Positions 52,916-59,948 of a stretch of DNA of 64,000 nucleotides are shown piece after piece. The notes beneath the pieces are model-generated. The model was not told the origin of the DNA and searched no databases. It saw only the letters and a list, made by a program, of their open reading frames with translations. Position 1 is the stretch's first letter; each line of letters opens with the position of its first letter. Source of the stretch: Bacteroidales bacterium. Lineage in GTDB: Bacteria > Bacteroidota > Bacteroidia > Bacteroidales > UBA932. Made by a program: the position numbers and the translations under genes. The stretch covers positions 13,308 through 77,307 of the forward strand of contig JAHHQQ010000008.1 of the NCBI GenBank assembly GCA_020026275.1, written 5' to 3'.

Positions 52916-54136
52916 ATGGAAGAGTCTCCAATTTTTGTCCCGGGCTATCTGGGGAAATTGAAATTGCGTAATCGCATCATCCGGTCAGCGGCATTTGAAG
53001 GAATGGCGGCCAACAACCGTCCCAGCCAGATGCTGAAAGATTATCATGTCTCTGTCGCAAGGGGAGGAGTGGGCATGACTACGCTCGCTTATGCCTCCGT
53101 CAACAGGAGCGGTGTCTCATTTGACTCACAGTTGTGGCTCCGGAACGAGATTATCCCTGAGTTGGCGGACATTACAGATGCCATCCACAAGGAAGGGGCG
53201 GCCGCTTCCATCCAGATTGGCCATTGCGGCAACATGACGCACGCCCGGACAGCTGGACAGATGCCGGTGGGCACCATCAATGGTTTCAACCTCTATTCTC
53301 CGACTTTCTACCGCAAATTGTCTTCAGTGGAACTGGTGCAGTTCGCCAAGGATTTCGGTGATGCTGTCAGAATTGTCCATGAGGCCGGTTTCGATGCCGT
53401 AGAGGTCCATGCAGGCCACGGTTACCTGATCAGCCAGTTCCTTTCACCTTATACCAACAGAAGACACGACGAATTCGGCGGTTCCCTTCAGAACCGTATG
53501 CGGTTCATGAACATGTGTCTGTCCGAAGTGATGGAGAAGGCACAGAAATACGATATGCCGGTCATCGTCAAGACCAACATGAGAGATGGTTTCAAAGGTG
53601 GGCTGGAATTGGAGGAGAACATTGAGATTGCCAAGCAGATCCAGTCTCTCGGAGTCAATGCGCTGGTGCTCAGCGGCGGTTTTGTCAGCAAGGCGCCAAT
53701 GTACGTGATGCGTGGCAGCATGCCTATCACGACCATGACCCATTACATGAAACAGTGGTGGCTGAAATGGGGTGTCCGCATGGTCGGTCATCAGATGATA
53801 CCGTCCGTTCCATACAAAGATGCCTATTTCCTTGAAGATGCCCTCAAATTCAGAGAGGCACTGGATCTTCCTCTCATCTATGTGGGAGGTCTGACCAAGA
53901 AGAGCGTCATTGAAGATGTGTTGAGCAGAGGTTTCGAATTTGTACAGATGGCAAGAGCCTTGATCCGTACTCCAGATTTTGTCAACCAGATGAAGCAAGG
54001 AGTTGAATGTGCCGGCTGTGAGCATTCCAATTACTGTATCGCGAGGATGTACAGCCGCGAGATGGCCTGCTGCTCTCATGTCAAGGACGAACTGCCTAAG
54101 AAGATTTTGAAGGAAATCGGTCTGGACCATGAATAG
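52916..54136 (+). CDS. Old-yellow-enzyme-type NADH:flavin oxidoreductase (candidate 5-beta-reductase)
   Basis: 406 aa. FMN-binding TIM barrel with FVPGYLGKLKLRNRIIRSA-like start, IQIGHCGN, VHAGHGYLISQFLSP, RRHDEFGGSLQNRMRF and YVGGLTKKS. It resembles the N-terminal half of 2,4-dienoyl-CoA reductase/BaiCD proteins but lacks their FAD/NAD domains (about 250 residues missing). A cysteine cluster C365-x2-C368-x5-C374-x10-C385-C386 remains where those proteins bind [4Fe-4S], with wider spacing. Related enzymes reduce delta-4-3-oxo bile acids to the 5-beta form. Gap of 23 bases to the upstream gene, 8-base overlap with the next, so co-translation is likely. Confidence 0.88.
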   Translation: MEESPIFVPGYLGKLKLRNRIIRSAAFEGMAANNRPSQMLKDYHVSVARGGVGMTTLAYASVNRSGVSFDSQLWLRNEIIPELADITDAIHKEGAAASIQIGHCGNMTHARTAGQMPVGTINGFNLYSPTFYRKLSSVELVQFAKDFGDAVRIVHEAGFDAVEVHAGHGYLISQFLSPYTNRRHDEFGGSLQNRMRFMNMCLSEVMEKAQKYDMPVIVKTNMRDGFKGGLELEENIEIAKQIQSLGVNALVLSGGFVSKAPMYVMRGSMPITTMTHYMKQWWLKWGVRMVGHQMIPSVPYKDAYFLEDALKFREALDLPLIYVGGLTKKSVIEDVLSRGFEFVQMARALIRTPDFVNQMKQGVECAGCEHSNYCIARMYSREMACCSHVKDELPKKILKEIGLDHE

Positions 54137-54965
54137 GGAAGAACTGCTGGTCGTGACCGGTGCTACCGGAGGGTTGGGAAAGAGTGTCTGTCACTATTTC
54201 GCCCGGCTTGCCTTGCAGAACGCACAGTTCCGTCCGGTATTCTGCTGCCGCAATCCTGAAAAGGGGGAGAGCCTTTGTGAGGAAATTGTTCGGAGCGGAC
54301 TGCCCAGAGAACGGTTCAGCCTGCTGCTGGCAGACCTTTCCAACAAGGAAGGGGTGCGCTCGCTGGTCGCTCAGCTTGTGGCGCTCGGTGCCCCTGTCCG
54401 ATACCTGGTCAACAATGCGGCTTCCATGTTTGCTTCCTACTGTCAGAACGAGGAGGGGATTGAAATGAACATGGCGGTCAATTTCTTTGCGCCTGCCCTG
54501 CTGGCGGAAATGATGGTGCCTCACTTGGCTTCGGGCGCTTCTGTCGTAAATGTTCTTTCCGTTACTCGAAAGGGACATGCAATCGGAGAAAATTTTTTGG
54601 CGGGAGATGAATCCCGCTATTCACGTCTTGAAAATTATTCCCAGTCCAAACTGGCCTTGTCCATCTTCACGGCGGACATGGCTGCCCGTTATCCCGGACT
54701 TCGTATCAACGGGGTAGATCCGGGTGTCATGAACACGGCAATGCTGCGGATGGAGAAATGGTACGATTCGCTTGCCGATCTCCTGTTCCGTCCCTTTACG
54801 CGCAGACCGGAGGATTCTTTGCCTGCTGTCATCCATGCCTGTGAGGTCGTAGATGGGACCTCCGGACACGTTTTCACGGCACATAGACATTTCGCGATAG
54901 AGAGAAAAATCGCGGAGAACCCATTTCGTCAGGTCATCCGCGATACGATTGAAAGTAATATCTAA
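54129..54965 (+). CDS. Short-chain dehydrogenase, candidate hydroxysteroid dehydrogenase
   Basis: 278 aa. Cofactor loop T10-G-A-T-G-G-L-G17, CRNPEKG after the second strand (Arg, suggesting NADPH), N95-N-A-A-S, catalytic S144, Y170 and K174 (YSQSK). Overall type is the retinol-dehydrogenase/WWOX-like SDR class. As third gene of the reductase cluster it would reduce the 3-oxo group or oxidise a 3-hydroxyl. The ATG overlaps the upstream stop. The dispersed repeat copy D (54881-54909) lies in its 3' part, within the codons of AHRHFAIERK. Confidence 0.88.
   Translation: MNREELLVVTGATGGLGKSVCHYFARLALQNAQFRPVFCCRNPEKGESLCEEIVRSGLPRERFSLLLADLSNKEGVRSLVAQLVALGAPVRYLVNNAASMFASYCQNEEGIEMNMAVNFFAPALLAEMMVPHLASGASVVNVLSVTRKGHAIGENFLAGDESRYSRLENYSQSKLALSIFTADMAARYPGLRINGVDPGVMNTAMLRMEKWYDSLADLLFRPFTRRPEDSLPAVIHACEVVDGTSGHVFTAHRHFAIERKIAENPFRQVIRDTIESNI
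54881..54909 (+). repeat. Dispersed ACATRGACATTTC repeat, copy D (inside a gene)
   Basis: ACATAGACATTTCGCGA within the SDR coding sequence, same orientation as the three intergenic copies. CGCGAT and ATCGCG flank it as a separate 6-bp inverted repeat. Confidence 0.45.
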
Positions 54966-54996
54966 CTTATTGACAGTCAGGTTGTGAAACAACCTT

Positions 54997-55032
54997 GTAC
55001 TGGCGTATGGCACTTTTGTTATACGCCAGTAC
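54997..55032. terminator. Bidirectional hairpin between the SDR and sdaA
   Basis: GTACTGGCGTAT and its perfect 12-bp complement around a 12-base loop. There is no T run, so terminator strength is uncertain. A small hairpin GTTGT-GAA-ACAAC precedes it. Confidence 0.6.
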
Positions 55033-55040
55033 AGTCGTCG

Positions 55041-56267
55041 TTATTCGAAAATATTGGCTTTTGCCAGGCCTCCGGCACTGGTTTCCTTGTACAGGGAAGG
55101 GAGGTCCTTGCCGGTCTGTTTCATGACTTCGACGACGTGGTCGAAAGAGACTCTGTGCTTGCCGTCAGAAAAGGCGGCATAGAGGTTGGCGTCCAGAGCC
55201 CGGGTGGCGGCAAAGGCGTTTCGCTCGATGCATGGAATCTGCACCAGACCGCAGATCGGGTCGCAGGTCATTCCCAAGTGGTGCTCGAGTCCGATCTCGG
55301 CGGCGTACTCAATCTGGGAAGGGCTGCCTCCGAAAATCTGGCTGGCGGCACCGGAAGCCATCGCACAGGCTACGCCGACTTCGCCCTGGCAGCCTACCTC
55401 GGCTCCGGAGATGGAAGCGTTGTGCTTGACGATGTTGCCGATAAGACCGGCAGTCGCCAAGGCGTGCAGGACTTTCTTGTCCGGGAACTGATGGCCTTTC
55501 GCCAGATGGTAGAGGACACCGGGGATGACACCGGAAGAGCCGCAGGTCGGAGCCGTCACGATGGTTCCGCCGGAAGCATTCTCTTCGCTGACTGCGAGGG
55601 CATAGGCATAGACCAGGCCTCTGGTCTGGAGAGACGGTTTGTAACCCAACGCCTTCACATAATAGATCGGCGCTTTTCTGTTGAGATGAAGCGGTCCTGG
55701 CAGAACTCCTTCATTCTCAATTCCGTTCTCAACGGATGTCTTCATCGCTTCCCAGATTTCCATGAGGAAGTCCCAAATGTCGCTGCCTTCGCATTCATCG
55801 ACATATTCCCAATAGCTTCTGCCGTACTGTTCGCACCAGTGCATGATATCGGTCATGGTGGACATGGTATAGATGTCCGGACTGGCATGGGCAGGAATGA
55901 GCTTGATGGGGCCGTCTCCCTCGGAGAGCGCACCACCTCCCACGCTATAGACGGTCCATTCGCCAAGCTGGTTGCCGGCTTCGTCAAACGCCTGGTATTT
56001 CATGCCGTTCGGATGATAGTCCAGAAAGGTTTGGGGCTCCCACACAATTTTGGTCTGTGCCACAGGGGTGAGTACGTCCTTGATGGCGATGTCGGTAAGG
56101 TGCCCTTTGCCAGTAGCGGCCAGACTGCCATAAAGCGTAACGCTAAATGCCTTTGCTTCTGGATAATGCTCCAGAAATATTTTGGCGGCATTCTGAGGAC
56201 CCATCGTATGACTGCTGGACGGGCCTTTTCCAATTCTGAACAATTCTTTAAGTGACTTCATTCTCAA
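55041..56267 (-). CDS. sdaA: L-serine dehydratase, iron-sulfur type
   Basis: Deaminates serine to pyruvate and ammonia. 408 aa, single-chain form. N-terminal beta domain with GPSSSHTMGP, C-terminal alpha domain with the [4Fe-4S] cysteines in APTCGSSG, VGCQGEVG and MTCDPICG. ATG 56261 (MKSLKEL) is an alternative start. A -7 box lies at 56313-56320. Serine-derived pyruvate fits a fermentative gut anaerobe. Confidence 0.95.
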   Translation of the reverse strand: MRMKSLKELFRIGKGPSSSHTMGPQNAAKIFLEHYPEAKAFSVTLYGSLAATGKGHLTDIAIKDVLTPVAQTKIVWEPQTFLDYHPNGMKYQAFDEAGNQLGEWTVYSVGGGALSEGDGPIKLIPAHASPDIYTMSTMTDIMHWCEQYGRSYWEYVDECEGSDIWDFLMEIWEAMKTSVENGIENEGVLPGPLHLNRKAPIYYVKALGYKPSLQTRGLVYAYALAVSEENASGGTIVTAPTCGSSGVIPGVLYHLAKGHQFPDKKVLHALATAGLIGNIVKHNASISGAEVGCQGEVGVACAMASGAASQIFGGSPSQIEYAAEIGLEHHLGMTCDPICGLVQIPCIERNAFAATRALDANLYAAFSDGKHRVSFDHVVEVMKQTGKDLPSLYKETSAGGLAKANIFE

Positions 56268-56312
56268 ATGATATGATTAGTAATCCAAATTCATTTATTC
56301 AATCTCATTTGA

Positions 56313-56320
56313 CAAAAATA
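56313..56320 (-). promoter_or_regulatory. -7 promoter box of sdaA
   Basis: TATTTTTG on the minus strand, exact match. Confidence 0.55.
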
Positions 56321-56392
56321 CGAAAACTTAGTCAGTTGACGGAAAAAAGTATGAAAAAAGTGTACTGATAGTTTTATTTTGTTTTTTCATGA

Positions 56393-56423
56393 TTTGTATT
56401 TTATGTATAAAATATTAATTTTG
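56393..56423 (+). promoter_or_regulatory. Complete rubrerythrin promoter
   Basis: TTTG (56393-56396), 19 bases, TAATTTTG (56416-56423): both elements match the Bacteroidota consensus. Confidence 0.75.
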
Positions 56424-56467
56424 CCAGACTAAACATTTTTTACAATTTACTAAATTAGATGTATATT

Positions 56468-57010
56468 ATGGCAGAATTGAAAGGAACAAAAACAGAGCAG
56501 AATCTGATGACTGCTTTCGCAGGAGAATCTCAAGCTCATACAAAGTATCTCTACTATGCGTCAAAGGCCAAAAAGGACGGATATGTGCAGATCAGCAAAA
56601 TCTTTGAAGAGACCGCTCACAACGAGAAAGAGCACGCCAAAATCTGGTTCAAGCTTCTTCACGGCGGTGAAATGCCATCTACAGAGGTCAATCTTCAGGA
56701 TTGTATCGATGGCGAGTACTACGAGTGGACTGACATGTATGCTGGTTTCGCTGAGACTGCCAAAGAGGAAGGTTTCAAGGATATCGCTTTCTTGTTCGAG
56801 AAAGTGGCAGCTATCGAGAAACTTCACGAGGAGCGCTACAAGAAACTGCTCGGCAACATCAAGGAAGGCATCGTCTTCTCCAAAGACAACGATACCATCT
56901 GGGAGTGCGCTAACTGCGGTCACGTTGTGATTGGCAAGAAAGCTCCAGAAGTTTGCCCAGTCTGCAAACATCCAAAGAGCTTCTTCATGGTAAGAGCTGA
57001 AAACTATTAA
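56468..57010 (+). CDS. rbr: Rubrerythrin
   Basis: Non-haem iron peroxidase that reduces hydrogen peroxide in anaerobes. 180 aa from MAELKGTKTEQ; ATG 56459 (three residues longer) is an alternative. The ferritin-like four-helix part holds the di-iron ligands (E20-SQAH24, NEKEHAKIW, EKLHEERY), and the C-terminal rubredoxin-like domain has CANCG and CPVCKHPKSFF. Strong promoter, single gene. Confidence 0.96.
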   Translation: MAELKGTKTEQNLMTAFAGESQAHTKYLYYASKAKKDGYVQISKIFEETAHNEKEHAKIWFKLLHGGEMPSTEVNLQDCIDGEYYEWTDMYAGFAETAKEEGFKDIAFLFEKVAAIEKLHEERYKKLLGNIKEGIVFSKDNDTIWECANCGHVVIGKKAPEVCPVCKHPKSFFMVRAENY

Positions 57011-57034
57011 TAGTCAGGTAACTTATCTGAAAAT

Positions 57035-57066
57035 AAAAGGAGGGCGACCAGATCGTCCTCCTTTTC
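57035..57066. terminator. Bidirectional terminator
   Basis: AAAAGGAGG(G)CGA pairs with TCG(T)CCTCCTTTT between convergent rbr and pssA. Confidence 0.75.
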
Positions 57067-57086
57067 TGTCTATAGGGTTCGGATTG

Positions 57087-57830
57087 TTATTTCCCGGATG
57101 CTTTCCCCACGGAGCGCAGGGCGAAGATCACATTCATGATGATGTACATGAGGAAGGAAGAAAAGACAATCAGAGACCAGTTCTTTCCGGTTACGAGCAC
57201 GATGATCGTGAAGATGACGATGATGCTCAGGAAACCGATACGTTGGATGTTCTCCAATGCGTCAGACTTGTGCCCTTTTCCGAATTTCATGCCGAACATA
57301 GGAATTTCGCTGATGAGCAAAATGCTCAGGACAATGGCAAGGATAGGAATGAACCAATTGCTTTCTGCCATTCTGGTCAGCCAAGTCATTTCTTCTGAGA
57401 CGAACACATAATATGTGAACGATCCGCAGATCATTGCTGCAGAAGGAGTTGGAAGGCCGATGAAACTGGTTGTCTGACGGGTGTCCAGATTGAATTTGGC
57501 CAATCTCAAAGCGGAGAAGGCCGCCAATACCAGCGGAATGAGGCAGAACCAGTTCGGATCATGGTGCAGGACCATAGTCTTGAAGAGCATGATGGAAGGG
57601 AGGACACCGAAACTGACCACATCAGCGAGGGAATCGAGTTCTTTCCCGATTTCGGAATATGCTCCCAACAGTCTGGCAGAAAGGCCGTCACAGAAATCGA
57701 ACACGGCGGCTGCAATCATGAGCGGGAAGGCAATATCCAATCTCCCCTCCAATGTGAATATCACTCCGATGACTCCAGAGAGGAGATTCATCGAAGTGAT
57801 AGTATTCGGTATATGTTTAACTATATTCAT
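57087..57830 (-). CDS. pssA: CDP-diacylglycerol-serine O-phosphatidyltransferase
   Basis: Makes phosphatidylserine, the precursor of phosphatidylethanolamine. 247 aa with about seven membrane helices. The CDP-alcohol phosphotransferase signature D-x2-D-G-x2-A-R-x8-G-x3-D-x3-D is present (DFCDGLSARLLG to KELDSLADVVSFG). No decarboxylase gene is adjacent. Confidence 0.93.
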   Translation of the reverse strand: MNIVKHIPNTITSMNLLSGVIGVIFTLEGRLDIAFPLMIAAAVFDFCDGLSARLLGAYSEIGKELDSLADVVSFGVLPSIMLFKTMVLHHDPNWFCLIPLVLAAFSALRLAKFNLDTRQTTSFIGLPTPSAAMICGSFTYYVFVSEEMTWLTRMAESNWFIPILAIVLSILLISEIPMFGMKFGKGHKSDALENIQRIGFLSIIVIFTIIVLVTGKNWSLIVFSSFLMYIIMNVIFALRSVGKASGK

Positions 57831-57870
57831 AAAATATAATCAACGTGTATCAAATGAATCGGATTCCGAT

Positions 57871-59061
57871 TTATTTGATGCCGAGTTTCTTTGCAATCTT
57901 CTTAGGGATAGCATTCTTGTGGATGATGATGTTCATGGTTTTGTAAGCGACAAATGCTTTGGAAGCATAGAACATGCCCTTGTAAGGACCGTACTCACCC
58001 CAAGAGTTCTTGACCATGAAATACTCTTTGCCGTTCTCATCTTTGGCAAGACCGTAGATGACCATACCGTGGTCGTCAGTAGTCTCCCAGTTGTCGTAGC
58101 CGAGCTGACGCATTTCCTGAGTGATGGTCAATTCATCGTCACCATTGGAAATAGCCGCTCCTTCATTGGTCGTGCCGGTCCAACGGGCCTGGTCAGAACC
58201 ACTTTTATCTGCATTTTCACTCTTGGCAACAACAGCGATGCCATCACGTTTGAAACCTGGTTCGCTGACGTCAGAGCCCCATGCAAAGGTATAACCGTTC
58301 TTGACGCCTTCTTCCATCACTTCCATGAATTCATCCAAAGGAAGGTTGTAGCTGGCAGCCCAACGCCAGTTGTCCTGTATTTCAAGGATAAATTTCTCAT
58401 AGAAAGGATGGTGAGTGTAGCTGGTCAGAGATACATAGTCATCTGCATTCAAACCTAGTTCTTTTGTATAGGACTGTGGTGTGTATTTTTTTCCGTTGTG
58501 TTCAAACTCTGTTGGAAGTTCGCCAAAGTAATTGGTGTAGATGGCCTTGAGGTCTTTTTTCCAGATAGGATTGATCTTTCTCCATGAACCTTTTGCGATG
58601 GCACCTACATAAGCGGAGGTGACTGCATCCAACTGGTTGAAATTGAAGAGAGAATCGCCATAAGGGACACCTGGTTCTGGCATGGCATCCTGTGGCACGA
58701 AGCCATGGTTTTTCAGGCAATAGACGGCATCATAGAAAGAGCCGCCTTGAGAGAAGCTGGCATCACCATGAGTGCGGACATGTTTGTCTGCGCGATCCAT
58801 ATAGGTGTTGAATACAAGGTAGCTTTCGCAAAGATCCTGCTCGCCTTTTCCCATACGGAGCAATTCAGCCTCGAAAAAACCCAGTGAAGAATATGCCCAG
58901 CAGGTGCCGCTTCTGTGCTGGTCCTTGATGGAAGTGATAGGGTTCTCTTTCACTACGGTGAATTTTTTCTCAGAGTCAGACGTTTTCTTGTCTGTCTGAG
59001 CATTAGCTGCAAATGGAACTGTAGCCAGTGCAACAATAGTCAATAATGTTTTGATTTTCAT
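57871..59061 (-). CDS. Exported C1B cysteine peptidase (bleomycin hydrolase / PepC type)
   Basis: Papain-fold aminopeptidase. 396 aa from ATG 59061 (MKIKTLLTIV); the longer frame to 59106 is ruled out by the -7 box at 59108-59115. Signal peptide ends AANA before Q. Catalytic Cys in RSGTCWAYSS, His in TDDHGMVIYG, Asn in VKNSWGEYG. Unusual relative to cytoplasmic PepC in being exported, a common form in Bacteroidales that would trim peptides in the periplasm. Confidence 0.9.
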   Translation of the reverse strand: MKIKTLLTIVALATVPFAANAQTDKKTSDSEKKFTVVKENPITSIKDQHRSGTCWAYSSLGFFEAELLRMGKGEQDLCESYLVFNTYMDRADKHVRTHGDASFSQGGSFYDAVYCLKNHGFVPQDAMPEPGVPYGDSLFNFNQLDAVTSAYVGAIAKGSWRKINPIWKKDLKAIYTNYFGELPTEFEHNGKKYTPQSYTKELGLNADDYVSLTSYTHHPFYEKFILEIQDNWRWAASYNLPLDEFMEVMEEGVKNGYTFAWGSDVSEPGFKRDGIAVVAKSENADKSGSDQARWTGTTNEGAAISNGDDELTITQEMRQLGYDNWETTDDHGMVIYGLAKDENGKEYFMVKNSWGEYGPYKGMFYASKAFVAYKTMNIIIHKNAIPKKIAKKLGIK

Positions 59062-59107
59062 CGATGTATTGTTTTTGTTTAAAGATTTTAGTTTCAATCC
59101 AATCAAA

Positions 59108-59115
59108 CAAATATA
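59108..59115 (-). promoter_or_regulatory. -7 promoter box of the C1 peptidase gene
   Basis: TATATTTG on the minus strand, exact match, about 40 bases of leader to ATG 59061. Confidence 0.6.
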
Positions 59116-59211
59116 TAATTTTTACTTAAATACAACAAATATCAATATGTCAATTTAATATATTACCTTTACAAAATTACTTTTTGATCATCGAATAGCG
59201 AAGTATAGAAA

Positions 59212-59901
59212 ATGCCAATCCATATTTTTTACGCCCATGGAATGGGAGGAGGAGGGGACAGCAGGATTCCCAGAATCCTAAACGAGTATTTTTCTGCACA
59301 TGTGTTCAAATCTTCAACGGTTTCGCAAGGAGAGCCGGAATCCGAAATCAAGGTGGATGTCATTGTCCGGACATATGATTTTGATCCGGAAGTGGCCATC
59401 CGTCAGATTCAAGGCTGGCTGGATGAATATCATCCGGCCCTAATCATAGGGGAGTCAATCGGTTCCATCCATGCAATCCGTCTCAAGGGCTATCCTCATA
59501 TTCTCATTTCCCCGTCACTGGGGGCACCGCTGTGGATGGGCTATGGTGCTCCGCTGGCACTGCTTCCAGGGATGGAGCGGCTTATGAAGAAGATTTTTCC
59601 AGGAAAGGATGGAGACCGTCAGAAAATGGTTTTCCAATACCGGTATCTCGTAAAATACAAGGAACATGGCCGGCTCGCTGAGGCCAATTCGCCACGGAAC
59701 GGGAGCAAGGACAGCTTCTACGCCTTTTTCGGCAAGAAGGACCATTACCGCAAATACGGCATTGTGTCCATCCGCCGGTACCGCCGGTTCTTCGGAGATG
59801 CGCTGACCCTTTACGACGGCACTCATTTTATGGAAGAAGAATATGTCCATTCACTTCTGGTGCCGAAAATTTTGGAAACCCTTCGAATAGTGGAAAAATA
59901 A
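59212..59901 (+). CDS. Alpha/beta-hydrolase-like protein
   Basis: 229 aa, no signal peptide. Oxyanion-type HGMGGGG at 9-15, nucleophile elbow G80-E-S82-I-G-S, and a C-terminal histidine in DGTHFM. These fit a small alpha/beta hydrolase such as YqiA/UPF0227 types, possibly an esterase. Reaction unknown. Its closest neighbour, glutamine synthetase, has its own promoter, so the two need not be related. Confidence 0.7.
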   Translation: MPIHIFYAHGMGGGGDSRIPRILNEYFSAHVFKSSTVSQGEPESEIKVDVIVRTYDFDPEVAIRQIQGWLDEYHPALIIGESIGSIHAIRLKGYPHILISPSLGAPLWMGYGAPLALLPGMERLMKKIFPGKDGDRQKMVFQYRYLVKYKEHGRLAEANSPRNGSKDSFYAFFGKKDHYRKYGIVSIRRYRRFFGDALTLYDGTHFMEEEYVHSLLVPKILETLRIVEK

Positions 59902-59905
59902 TTCC

Positions 59906-59913
59906 TACATTTG
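59906..59913 (+). promoter_or_regulatory. -7 promoter box of the glutamine synthetase gene
   Basis: TACATTTG, exact match, 36 bases before the ATG. Confidence 0.6.
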
Positions 59914-59948
59914 TAGAATGTTTCATAACGTGTATCAAAATTAAATTT

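Noticed and set aside
54984..56255. A 423-codon frame on the + strand over sdaA
   Set aside because: It is the antisense of sdaA, which shows all iron-sulfur cysteines; the + frame has no recognisable domain.
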